From Gaetbulibacter_B jejuensis (GTDB taxonomy: Bacteria; Bacteroidota; Bacteroidia; Flavobacteriales; Flavobacteriaceae): a stretch of DNA of 64,000 nucleotides. Of the stretch, positions 17,811 through 25,801 are shown one piece after another (position 1 is the first letter of the stretch; every line of letters begins with the position of its first letter). The translations under genes and the position numbers were made by a program. Location: contig NZ_BAAAGF010000001.1 of the NCBI RefSeq assembly GCF_039524015.1, positions 620,001 through 684,000 of the forward strand. Reading direction: 5' to 3'. The notes beneath the pieces were generated by a model. That model saw nothing but the letters and a program-made list of their open reading frames with translations. It ran no database searches and had not been told where the DNA came from.

Positions 17811-19442
17811 TTAGTTATTTGGTTCGGTATAAAAGATTTCTAAATATACCTTTTTTTCTTCGTTTGTTGTGTTGTTTCCAAATAAAACAGTTCCTTCAGG
17901 ACATATAATAGAACTACCAGGAATCCTATTAAAATCCTCATCATCAGTTTGAAAGCTATATTGTACTGTGTTGTTTTCAAAATCAACATTGCTGCTAACG
18001 GTTAACCCAAGCTTTACATTGGTAGAGTCGTTAAGTAAAATGTTGTTGATGTGTTCAGTGATTCTAATTTTATATTTTATTCCTTTTCCTAAATCATCAG
18101 AACCAGTATCTTCTCTTTGTAAAGCACCTAGGTGATTAGCTTTAGATAAAAGAGGGTATGTTGTGTTAGTTAAGTCGTAGTAATAATCTATCAAAGGAGT
18201 TTGATTTTTTAAATCGTATAAATAAACTCTATCTGGTTCAGTTTCGTTGTCACCAATCATCATATCTTGGTCAACATAAAACACTAGATTTGCTTCGTTT
18301 ATTAACCAGTTATTTGATTTGAATTCTTCTAGCTCAGGAGAGTCTCCATTTTCGTCTCCATTAAATAAATTAATTATAGCCATTGAGCCTTCACCTCCTT
18401 TTAAGTAAAGTTTTTCGTCACCATTAACTTGATTGCCATCTGCTAATGGAATATTGTAGTCATTGTTAAGTAAATTTACACGATTACCAGTAAAATTAAT
18501 TGTAAAGGTAGAGGATATTCTGTCAGCTCCTTCTGTTAGAGGGTCTTTGGTGTAATATAAGGTTACATTTGCGGTACTTGCAGTTAGATTTAATAGAGAA
18601 AGTGTCCCACTGCCAGGGTTTACCTCTTCAACTTTAAAATATAAGCCTCTAAAGTAGTCGCTAAAATTATTTTGATTTGTTAGTTCTGGTTCTCCTTCTT
18701 TATCAAGAATTTTTTCTTGCCAAAATGCATTGTCAAGTTTTAAACGTAATGCAGGTGCTAGTCTATCAGAAATTTCCATTTCACCATCTTCGTTTTCTTC
18801 TTTTAGGACAATTTGACTTGCACTAGGTTTAAATAGCCCATCAGGAGGATGATTCATTGAATTTGTGTAATAAATTAAGTCACCTTCAAGTAAAGACTCA
18901 GGAATAAAATCTGAGGAAGACGTTGAGTAATTGGAATAGTAGCGTTGAGAAATATCAAACTCTGAATTTGGATCAAAATCTCTTAAATAGTAATTACTTT
19001 CATGAATAGAAAACTTCATAAAACCATCACCAAATATTGAATCTAACTCATAGATTGTGCCTCCTTCACCATCAGATTCTATAGCTGTACTGAAATATGG
19101 GATTGATAATATTACCGAATCTAATTCAATATTATCGCCAAAGTCAGGATCTAGTGTGCTGATGTTGAGTTGTGTTACGAAATTAGCTGTTGTTTTTCCA
19201 TATACTGGATCATTGTATATCCCAAATAGATTTACTGGAAGATTGTTTGTTTGTACAGGAGGCAGCTTTTTGTTGTAAGCTATAACATCATACTGGATTT
19301 GGCTTGAATTGAAATGTGTAGCATTATCTCCATTTATGATATCTGAATCAATACTTGCAAAATCTTTATCACATGCAATAAATGAGCTTATTAACACTGT
19401 TAAAATAGCAATGTATTTCAGGGCAAACTTTATCTTTTTCAT
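17811..19442 (-). CDS. DUF4270 family lipoprotein
   Basis: The 543-residue protein has a lipoprotein signal (SSFIAC, Cys24) and a long beta-rich body with no catalytic motif that I recognise. Length, the early segment with FLTQ-type FVTQLNISTLDPDFG and its position between a glycogen-synthase-like gene and glmS match the Bacteroidota DUF4270 family, of unknown function. A perfect minus-strand -7 box (TACATTTG, 19467-19474) lies 25 nt upstream of the start, so it heads the transcript with glmS. Confidence 0.85.
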   Translation of the reverse strand: MKKIKFALKYIAILTVLISSFIACDKDFASIDSDIINGDNATHFNSSQIQYDVIAYNKKLPPVQTNNLPVNLFGIYNDPVYGKTTANFVTQLNISTLDPDFGDNIELDSVILSIPYFSTAIESDGEGGTIYELDSIFGDGFMKFSIHESNYYLRDFDPNSEFDISQRYYSNYSTSSSDFIPESLLEGDLIYYTNSMNHPPDGLFKPSASQIVLKEENEDGEMEISDRLAPALRLKLDNAFWQEKILDKEGEPELTNQNNFSDYFRGLYFKVEEVNPGSGTLSLLNLTASTANVTLYYTKDPLTEGADRISSTFTINFTGNRVNLLNNDYNIPLADGNQVNGDEKLYLKGGEGSMAIINLFNGDENGDSPELEEFKSNNWLINEANLVFYVDQDMMIGDNETEPDRVYLYDLKNQTPLIDYYYDLTNTTYPLLSKANHLGALQREDTGSDDLGKGIKYKIRITEHINNILLNDSTNVKLGLTVSSNVDFENNTVQYSFQTDDEDFNRIPGSSIICPEGTVLFGNNTTNEEKKVYLEIFYTEPNN

Positions 19443-19466
19443 TTAAAATTTTTGTTTTTTGATTGT

Positions 19467-19474
19467 CAAATGTA
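19467..19474 (-). promoter_or_regulatory. -7 box of the DUF4270-glmS promoter
   Basis: The minus strand reads TACATTTG, a perfect TAnnTTTG box 25 nt before the DUF4270 start. Confidence 0.55.
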
Positions 19475-19543
19475 ACATCTTATCTTTTTTGATGCCTTTG
19501 GTTTAACAAAACTTTAGAAAGTGCTCAGTGAATTTGTATTAGT

Positions 19544-20347
19544 CTAAAACTGAGAATTATAAAACTCAGTATATGGTTCAGCAAACTCCTCTGGTGAAAA
19601 ATAATCTAACACAGGTTTTTTAGATGCTTTTAAGTAATCTTCAAGCTCATTAGGAATTTCTTGAGACCCTTTAATCAAAGCATCTGAATGATCAATAGCA
19701 ATTTTCATCAAGTTGTTATAATTAGGTGTGTCAAGTACTTTTATAATCTCTTCGTCAATATTGTCGAACTTAACTTTACCAATCATGTTTTTATCTAACG
19801 TACCATCAAAGCTTTGATTGTATATCGAAGTTATTATTTTACTTTCATTAAATAATGGTTCATTTTTATAAAACTCCTTAAGATATAAAGGCAGTAATGA
19901 TGCCATCCATCCATTTACATGAATAATATCTGGTGACCAATTTAATTTTTTAACTGTTTCGATAACACCTTTAGCAAAGAAAATAGCGCGTTCGTCATTA
20001 TCAGGGAAAAGATTTCCATCTTCATCTGTTAAGGTTGCTTTTCTTTTAAAATACTCTTCATTATCAATAAAATAAACCTGAATACGTTCTTTAGGAATCG
20101 AAGCAACTTTAATTATCAAAGGCATATCTAAGTCGTTGATAACTAGGTTTATTCCTGAAAGTCTTATTACTTCGTGTAGTTGATGTCTTCTTTCGTTTAT
20201 ATTTCCATACCTAGGCATAAATATTCGTATTTGACCTCCTTGTTTGTTTACCATTTTTGGAGCCTCAAAAGACATTGAGGAAATTTCAGTTTCTGGTAAA
20301 TATGGTACAACTTCAGAAGACACATACAATATTCGCTTATCTTTCAT
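19544..20347 (-). CDS. Truncated glycogen/starch-synthase-like (GT5 N-domain) protein
   Basis: The 267-residue protein matches only the N-terminal Rossmann domain of GlgA-type GT5 enzymes (about 480 residues). It keeps the opening strand (RILYVSSEVVPY), the RIFMPRYGN segment and an HVNGWMASLLPLYLK helix that aligns with the HxHDW region. The ADP-glucose-binding K-x-G-G-L motif is replaced by SSMSFEAP, and the C-terminal GT-B domain is absent. Glycogen synthase activity is therefore unlikely. It diverges from panC. Such short proteins are commonly annotated as glycogen synthase in this phylum. Confidence 0.75.
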   Translation of the reverse strand: MKDKRILYVSSEVVPYLPETEISSMSFEAPKMVNKQGGQIRIFMPRYGNINERRHQLHEVIRLSGINLVINDLDMPLIIKVASIPKERIQVYFIDNEEYFKRKATLTDEDGNLFPDNDERAIFFAKGVIETVKKLNWSPDIIHVNGWMASLLPLYLKEFYKNEPLFNESKIITSIYNQSFDGTLDKNMIGKVKFDNIDEEIIKVLDTPNYNNLMKIAIDHSDALIKGSQEIPNELEDYLKASKKPVLDYFSPEEFAEPYTEFYNSQF

Positions 20348-20385
20348 AAATCAGTTCGTTTTGGAAATTAAAAATAAAAAACATG

Positions 20386-20432
20386 CAAAATTACAAAAAT
20401 TTATGCAGATTGCTAGTAAAATATTAAGTTTG
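20386..20432. promoter_or_regulatory. Divergent promoters of the GT5-like gene and panC
   Basis: On the minus strand TAATTTTG (20386-20393) fits the -7 consensus for the GT5-like gene. On the plus strand TAAGTTTG (20425-20432) fits it for panC, 25 nt before the GTG start. Confidence 0.55.
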
Positions 20433-20457
20433 CAAGCTGTTATTTTTTAGTAAACAC

Positions 20458-21306
20458 GTGGAAATTTATCATAAAAAGCAAAATTTAAATCAATTCATTA
20501 AAGAATTGAAAGCTCAAAAACTGTCCTTAGGATTAGTGCCTACAATGGGAGCTTTACACGATGGTCATTTGTCTTTAATCAAAAAAGCACTTGAAAATAA
20601 TGACAGGGTTGCTATTTCTATTTTTGTAAATCCAACTCAGTTTGATAACAAGGACGATTTAAAAAAATACCCAAGAACTTTAGAGTCTGATGTAGAGCTG
20701 CTTAAAACAGTATCTAACGATATTGTTGTGTATGCACCAACCGTTGAAGATGTTTATGGCGATAATGTAACGTCAGTTAACTATACTTTTGATGGTCTAG
20801 AGCATGCTATGGAAGGTAAATTTAGACATGGTCATTTTGACGGAGTTGGTACTATTGTAAAACGTCTTTTTGAAATTGTACAACCAGACAATGCTTATTT
20901 TGGAGAAAAAGATTTTCAGCAATTAATGATTATCAAAAAGCTTGTTGAAAAGCATGATATTCCTGTAAATGTTGTAGGCTGTCCTATACATAGAGAAAAG
21001 GATGGGTTGGCAATGAGTTCTAGAAATACACGTTTAAAACCAGAATACAGAAACGCTTCTCCTTTTATTTATAAAACGCTATTAGCTGCCAAACAAAAGT
21101 TTGGCACAAAAAGTGCTAATACAGTGACGGAATGGGTTGAAAAACAGTTTGAAAATCATGAGTTATTAAAACTAGAATATTTCACAATTGCTGATACCCA
21201 AACACTAAAAACAGTAAAACGAAAGTCAAAAGACAAAACATATAGAGCATTTATAGCTGTATATGCAGATGATATAAGACTAATAGATAATATCGCATTA
21301 AATTAA
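20458..21306 (+). CDS. panC: Pantoate-beta-alanine ligase
   Basis: The 282-residue enzyme joins D-pantoate and beta-alanine with ATP to form pantothenate. The HIGH-like motif is in PTMGALHDGHLSL (about residue 30) and the KMSKS-equivalent segment is MSSRN (about 183). The start is GTG. It is followed after 13 nt by panD, which makes the beta-alanine it uses, so the two steps are adjacent. Confidence 0.97.
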   Translation: MEIYHKKQNLNQFIKELKAQKLSLGLVPTMGALHDGHLSLIKKALENNDRVAISIFVNPTQFDNKDDLKKYPRTLESDVELLKTVSNDIVVYAPTVEDVYGDNVTSVNYTFDGLEHAMEGKFRHGHFDGVGTIVKRLFEIVQPDNAYFGEKDFQQLMIIKKLVEKHDIPVNVVGCPIHREKDGLAMSSRNTRLKPEYRNASPFIYKTLLAAKQKFGTKSANTVTEWVEKQFENHELLKLEYFTIADTQTLKTVKRKSKDKTYRAFIAVYADDIRLIDNIALN

Positions 21307-21307
21307 T

Positions 21308-21315
21308 TACCTTTG
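21308..21315 (+). promoter_or_regulatory. -7 box immediately before panD
   Basis: TACCTTTG fits the TAnnTTTG consensus and ends only 4 nt before the panD ATG, so a transcript from it would be essentially leaderless. It allows panD expression independent of panC. Confidence 0.45.
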
Positions 21316-21319
21316 CCTC

Positions 21320-21670
21320 ATGCAAATTCAAGTCGTAAAATCTAAAATTCACAGAGTAAAATGTACAGGTGCTGAACTTAACTACATTGGTAGTATAACT
21401 ATCGATGAAGACTTAATGGATGCAGCAAACATAATTCAAGGTGAAAAAGTTCAAATTGTAAATAATAACAATGGTGAACGCTTAGAAACCTATTGTATTC
21501 CTGGACCTCGAAAAAGTGGCGAAATTACTCTTAATGGTGCTGCAGCAAGAAAAGTATCAGTAGGAGACACGCTTATTTTAATTACCTATGCATTCATGGA
21601 TATTGAAACAGCAAAAAGCTTTAAACCTTCACTAGTGTTTCCAGACGAAGCAACCAATTTATTAAAGTAA
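21320..21670 (+). CDS. panD: Aspartate 1-decarboxylase
   Basis: The 116-residue pyruvoyl enzyme makes beta-alanine from aspartate for pantothenate synthesis. The self-cleavage site is Gly-Ser in LNYIGSITID (about residues 24-25), where the serine becomes the pyruvoyl group. KIHRVKCTGAEL near the N-terminus and NGAAARKVSVGDTLI near residue 75 are conserved family segments. No PanM/PanZ-like maturation factor is seen nearby. Confidence 0.97.
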   Translation: MQIQVVKSKIHRVKCTGAELNYIGSITIDEDLMDAANIIQGEKVQIVNNNNGERLETYCIPGPRKSGEITLNGAAARKVSVGDTLILITYAFMDIETAKSFKPSLVFPDEATNLLK

Positions 21671-21673
21671 ACT

Positions 21674-22627
21674 TTGACAGCAAAAACTAAAAAATTACTT
21701 CGCATAGCAATTCCAATTGCTCTTGCTGTATTTTTTGGTTGGTACACCTTTTCTAAACTACCTGTAGATACAATCATTCCTTTTGTAAAATCTGCTAATT
21801 ATTGGTGGATTGCTTTTGGTGTGTTTTTAGGTATCTTAAGTCATTTATCAAGAGCATACAGGTGGAAGTATTTGCTAGAGCCTTTAGGATATACTACCAA
21901 ATTACCTAATGGAATTATGGCAGTATTTATCGCTTATTTGGCTAATTATGGTATTCCAAGATCAGGCGAAGTATTGCGAGCAGCAGTACTTACTAATTAT
22001 GAAAAAGTACCATTTGAAAAAAGCTTTGGAACTATTGTGGCTGAGCGTATGGCAGATTTGGTAGTTATGCTTGGTATTATCTTAGTGACTTTAATTATAG
22101 AATACGATTTTATTTTAAACCTTCTTGAGCAATCATTTCAGCCTAAAAAATTATTACTATTAGGCCTTACAGGAATTGTAGTTCTATTTTTAGTATTCAT
22201 CTATATCAAAAAAAGCAGTTCTAAATTTGCTGTAAAAGTAAAGACCTTCTTCACAGGATTAATGGAAGGTGTGTTAAGCATTTTTAAAATGAAACATAAA
22301 TGGGCATTTATTGCTCATACATTGTTCATTTGGGGAATGTATGTTTTAATGTTTTACGTTACTACTTTTGCTTTACCAGATTTAGATAAAGTTACAATTG
22401 GTGTGGTGTTGGTTGGTTTTATTTCAGCAAGTTTTACCATTGCAGCAACCAATGGAGGGATTTTTGTGTATCCTGCTGCTGTTATGGCTGCATTTACACT
22501 TTTTGGAATTGAAAAAGACCCAAGCTATGCATTTGGGTGGATTATGTGGGCTTCACAAACCATAATGGTTATTGTTTTAGGAAGTATATCGTTTCTGTAC
22601 TTACCAATCTATAATAGAATAAAATAA
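21674..22627 (+). CDS. Lysylphosphatidylglycerol-synthase-like transmembrane (flippase domain) protein
   Basis: The 317-residue protein is integral to the membrane, with about seven to eight hydrophobic segments. It matches the flippase-like N-domain family of LPG synthase (PF03706), with SRAYRWKYLLEPLG and YGIPRSGEVLRAAVL as typical conserved loops. The lysyl-transferase domain of MprF is absent, so it probably handles lipid or isoprenoid substrates. The start is a TTG 3 nt after the panD stop, hence translationally coupled. Confidence 0.82.
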   Translation: MTAKTKKLLRIAIPIALAVFFGWYTFSKLPVDTIIPFVKSANYWWIAFGVFLGILSHLSRAYRWKYLLEPLGYTTKLPNGIMAVFIAYLANYGIPRSGEVLRAAVLTNYEKVPFEKSFGTIVAERMADLVVMLGIILVTLIIEYDFILNLLEQSFQPKKLLLLGLTGIVVLFLVFIYIKKSSSKFAVKVKTFFTGLMEGVLSIFKMKHKWAFIAHTLFIWGMYVLMFYVTTFALPDLDKVTIGVVLVGFISASFTIAATNGGIFVYPAAVMAAFTLFGIEKDPSYAFGWIMWASQTIMVIVLGSISFLYLPIYNRIK

Positions 22628-22665
22628 TTGTTTACCTTGCAGTAACAATTTTTAATAGGCTAACC

Positions 22666-23814
22666 ATGAAAAAACTTATCCTGCTAATGCTGTTGTGTTT
22701 TTCAGCAAACACAATTTATTCACAAGCTAATTACGAATCTATTTTTTCTGAAAAACTAGGAGAAGATAGACAGTTAAAAATATTATTACCAAGAGGTTAT
22801 AGTGATGATGACGATAAAAAATATCCGTTAATCATTGTTATGGATGGTGATTATTTGTTTGAGGCAGTAGCTGGAAATGTAGATTATTATTCCTATTGGG
22901 AAGATATTCCTGAAGCTATTGTTGTAGGTATCAAGCAAGCCGATAAAAGGTTTGACGATTGTATGTATTCTGAACAAAATTCGCTTCCAATTGAAACAGG
23001 TGCAGCATTTTTTGAATTTGTAGGCATGGAACTTATTCCGTATTTGAACAAATCGTACAAAACTGAAAACTTTAGAGTAGCAGTAGGTCATGGAGAAACC
23101 GCTAATTTCATTAATTATTATTTACTGAAAGACGTTCCGTTATTTCAAGCTTACATTACTATTAGTCCAGATTTAGCACCAAATATGAATGAGTATTTAG
23201 CGGAAAGATTTGGAAAATTAGAGAACAAGATTTTTTATTATTTAGCAACATCAACCAACGACGTTGGTTCAATAAAAGAAGGAACCGAAGCTTTAAATAA
23301 AAGTTTAACAGGCTTAGACAATAAAAACCTATTATATAATTTTGATACTTTTGAAGGACCTTCTCATTATGCTTTACCAGCTCATGCAATTCCTAAAGCT
23401 TTAGAAAGTATCTTTTTTGTGTTTCAACCTATTAGTAAAAAAGAATATACCGAAAGTATCTTAAAACTAGACTCTTCTCCAGTAGAATACCTTCAGGAAA
23501 AATACACCACAATAAAAGACCTTTTTGGAATTGATAAGAAAATTCTTGTAAACGATTTTAGAGCTATTGAAGCTGCTATTAAAAAGAAAGAGCAGTGGGA
23601 CTATTTTGAAGAATTAGGTAAAATTGCCAGAAAAGAATATCCTGATACGCTTTTAGGACATTATTATTTAGCTCAGTTTTATGAACAAACTGGAGAACCT
23701 AAAAAAGCAATGAAAACTTATAGGTCTGCTTATATTTTAGAAGAAATAGGAGGCATCACAAAAGATTTAATGCTAGAAAAGGCAGATGAGATTAAAGCAG
23801 ATTTTGGGTACTAA
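22666..23814 (+). CDS. Esterase-D-like alpha/beta-hydrolase fold protein lacking the nucleophile serine
   Basis: The 382-residue protein has a signal peptide (MKKLILLMLLCFSANTIYSQ) and an enterochelin-esterase/FrmB-like alpha/beta-hydrolase domain (about residues 25-265). The nucleophile elbow that is normally G-H-S-x-G-G reads GHGETA, so Gly143 sits where the serine belongs (GGA, 23092-23094). The later histidine region (GPSHYALP) is kept. The tail (about 290-382) is helical with a TPR-like segment. Classical hydrolysis is unlikely, and a binding role is plausible. It sits in the panCD-radA run. Confidence 0.75.
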   Translation: MKKLILLMLLCFSANTIYSQANYESIFSEKLGEDRQLKILLPRGYSDDDDKKYPLIIVMDGDYLFEAVAGNVDYYSYWEDIPEAIVVGIKQADKRFDDCMYSEQNSLPIETGAAFFEFVGMELIPYLNKSYKTENFRVAVGHGETANFINYYLLKDVPLFQAYITISPDLAPNMNEYLAERFGKLENKIFYYLATSTNDVGSIKEGTEALNKSLTGLDNKNLLYNFDTFEGPSHYALPAHAIPKALESIFFVFQPISKKEYTESILKLDSSPVEYLQEKYTTIKDLFGIDKKILVNDFRAIEAAIKKKEQWDYFEELGKIARKEYPDTLLGHYYLAQFYEQTGEPKKAMKTYRSAYILEEIGGITKDLMLEKADEIKADFGY

Positions 23815-23830
23815 ATTATAATAAAAATAT

Positions 23831-23866
23831 AAATTCCTTCTCCTTTGGAGAGGTTGTTAGGAAAGG
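23831..23866. repeat. Short intergenic palindrome, possible dispersed flavobacterial repeat
   Basis: The gap before radA contains CCTTCTCC-TTT-GGAGAGG, an imperfect inverted repeat followed by a G-rich GTTGTTAGGAAAGG tail. CTCC-TTT-GGAG elements of this kind recur between genes in many flavobacterial genomes; only this copy is seen here. Confidence 0.4.
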
Positions 23867-23869
23867 TTA

Positions 23870-25231
23870 ATGGCTAAAGTAAAAACGACATTTTTCTGTC
23901 AAAATTGTGGCACACAATACTCTAAATGGCAAGGACAATGTACAGCGTGTAAAGAGTGGAATACCATTGCTGAAGAACTCATACAAAAACCAGAAAAAAG
24001 CGACTGGAAAACTCCCGAAAAAGCATCAACAAAACGCGTTTCAAAACCGTTATTGATTAATGAAATTGATACAGCCCAAGAAGCGCGTTTAAACACCCAA
24101 GACCATGAGTTTAATCGTGTTTTAGGAGGTGGATTGGTTCCTGGATCGTTAACGCTTTTAGGAGGCGAACCAGGAATAGGAAAAAGCACACTCTTGCTTC
24201 AAATAGCTTTAAAATTGCCATACAAGACACTATATGTTTCAGGTGAAGAGAGCCAAAAGCAAATAAAAATGCGTGCTGAACGTATTAACCCAAACAGTAG
24301 CAATTGTTATATTTTAACCGAAACCAAAACACAAAATATTTTTAGGCAAATTGAAGAGTTAGAACCAGATATTGTTGTTGTAGATTCTATTCAAACATTG
24401 CACAGCGATTATATCGAGTCGTCTTCAGGGAGTATTTCGCAAATTAAGGAGTGTACTACAGAGCTTATCAAATTTGCCAAGGAAACAGCAACGCCTGTAA
24501 TTTTGATTGGTCATATCACCAAAGATGGTAATATAGCTGGCCCAAAAATATTGGAGCACATGGTAGATACGGTTTTACAATTTGAAGGCGACCGAAATCA
24601 TGTGTTTAGAATCCTTAGGGCCAATAAAAACCGATTTGGATCTACTAACGAACTCGGAATTTACGAAATGCAAGGTTCTGGTTTGCGAGAAGTTACCAAC
24701 CCAAGCGAGATATTAATTTCAGAAAAAGATGAAGCCTTAAGTGGTAACGCTATTGCAGCAACACTAGAAGGTATGCGACCTTTAATGATTGAAGTACAAG
24801 CTTTGGTAAGTACAGCAGTTTATGGAACACCACAACGTAGTGCCACTGGTTTTAATGCAAAACGCTTAAATATGCTTTTAGCGGTTTTAGAAAAGCGAGC
24901 TGGTTTTCGTCTTGGAGCAAAAGATGTCTTTCTAAACATCACAGGAGGTATTACTGTTGATGATCCTGCAATAGATTTAGCGGTTGTAGCTGCCATTTTA
25001 TCATCTAATGAAGACGAGGCTTTGCAAAGCGATTTTTGTTTTGCTGCTGAGGTTGGTTTGTCTGGTGAAATTAGACCTGTTCAACGTGTTGAGCAACGTA
25101 TTCTAGAAGCTGAAAAATTAGGATTTTCAACTATTTTCGTATCTAAGTACAATAAAATATCACTCAAGAATACTGTTATCAAGATTCAAATGATTTCGAA
25201 AATTGAGGATTTGGTAGATTTTATTGTTTAA
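23870..25231 (+). CDS. radA: DNA repair protein RadA
   Basis: The 453-residue protein has an N-terminal C4 zinc finger (FFCQNCG, then CTACKEW), a RecA-like core with Walker A GGEPGIGKSTL (about residue 98), the RadA-specific KNRFG motif (RANKNRFGS) and a C-terminal Lon-like domain. RadA is a branch-migrating helicase in recombination and repair. It follows the pseudo-esterase gene by 55 bp on the same strand. Confidence 0.97.
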   Translation: MAKVKTTFFCQNCGTQYSKWQGQCTACKEWNTIAEELIQKPEKSDWKTPEKASTKRVSKPLLINEIDTAQEARLNTQDHEFNRVLGGGLVPGSLTLLGGEPGIGKSTLLLQIALKLPYKTLYVSGEESQKQIKMRAERINPNSSNCYILTETKTQNIFRQIEELEPDIVVVDSIQTLHSDYIESSSGSISQIKECTTELIKFAKETATPVILIGHITKDGNIAGPKILEHMVDTVLQFEGDRNHVFRILRANKNRFGSTNELGIYEMQGSGLREVTNPSEILISEKDEALSGNAIAATLEGMRPLMIEVQALVSTAVYGTPQRSATGFNAKRLNMLLAVLEKRAGFRLGAKDVFLNITGGITVDDPAIDLAVVAAILSSNEDEALQSDFCFAAEVGLSGEIRPVQRVEQRILEAEKLGFSTIFVSKYNKISLKNTVIKIQMISKIEDLVDFIV

Positions 25232-25243
25232 TAAAAAAATCAA

Positions 25244-25705
25244 ATGAAAATTAGAATAGTAATTGTTTTTTTAATTTTTGCTTCATGTAGTCCAGAAATT
25301 AACCAAGAAACTACTTTTGTTAAGTCTTTTGAAGATTTAAAAGAAGAAATAATAGCATTTAAAAATTACGAAAGAGAGGTTAAAAACAATAAAAATTTAA
25401 AGCAAGAAATTGCTGAAGTAATCTCAACAGATACAACAAGATTTAAACATTCAGTATTCTATAATGAGAAAACAAATGAGCTCTTTAGGATAAAGAATAT
25501 AGAAATAACTGATAAGACACTAGTTGAAAATTATTACTTTAAAAATGGTGAATTTTATTTCGTTTTAGTTGGTGAAACGGAAGCTTCTTATCCTCAATAT
25601 CTATACTTTACAAATAGATGGTGTACTTTAGAACATGCAAGGGAATTTGCTAGACTTTCTAAAAAGGCTGAAATATTTAAAAGAGACTTTGAGAAAACAC
25701 ATTGA
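25244..25705 (+). CDS. Hypothetical lipoprotein
   Basis: The 153-residue protein has a lipoprotein signal (VIVFLIFASC, Cys15) and a charged helical region followed by a short mixed alpha/beta domain with no motif I recognise. It starts 12 nt after radA and is probably part of that transcript. No function can be assigned. Confidence 0.7.
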   Translation: MKIRIVIVFLIFASCSPEINQETTFVKSFEDLKEEIIAFKNYEREVKNNKNLKQEIAEVISTDTTRFKHSVFYNEKTNELFRIKNIEITDKTLVENYYFKNGEFYFVLVGETEASYPQYLYFTNRWCTLEHAREFARLSKKAEIFKRDFEKTH

Positions 25706-25763
25706 TTCCTTTAGATTGTATACAAAATAGTTTTAGACCATTTCAATGACTATTTTACTAAAA

Positions 25764-25798
25764 ATCATTAATTTCGCACGTCGAAACGAATTAATGAT
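25764..25798. promoter_or_regulatory. Long dyad overlapping the ileS promoter
   Basis: The arms ATCATTAATT and AATTAATGAT are perfect complements (10 bp), extendable to 12 with a one-base bulge, separated by 15 nt. The plus strand TAATTTCG (25769-25776) is one base from the -7 consensus and lies inside the left arm, 25 nt before the ileS ATG. Confidence 0.45.
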
Positions 25799-25801
25799 AT
25801 A

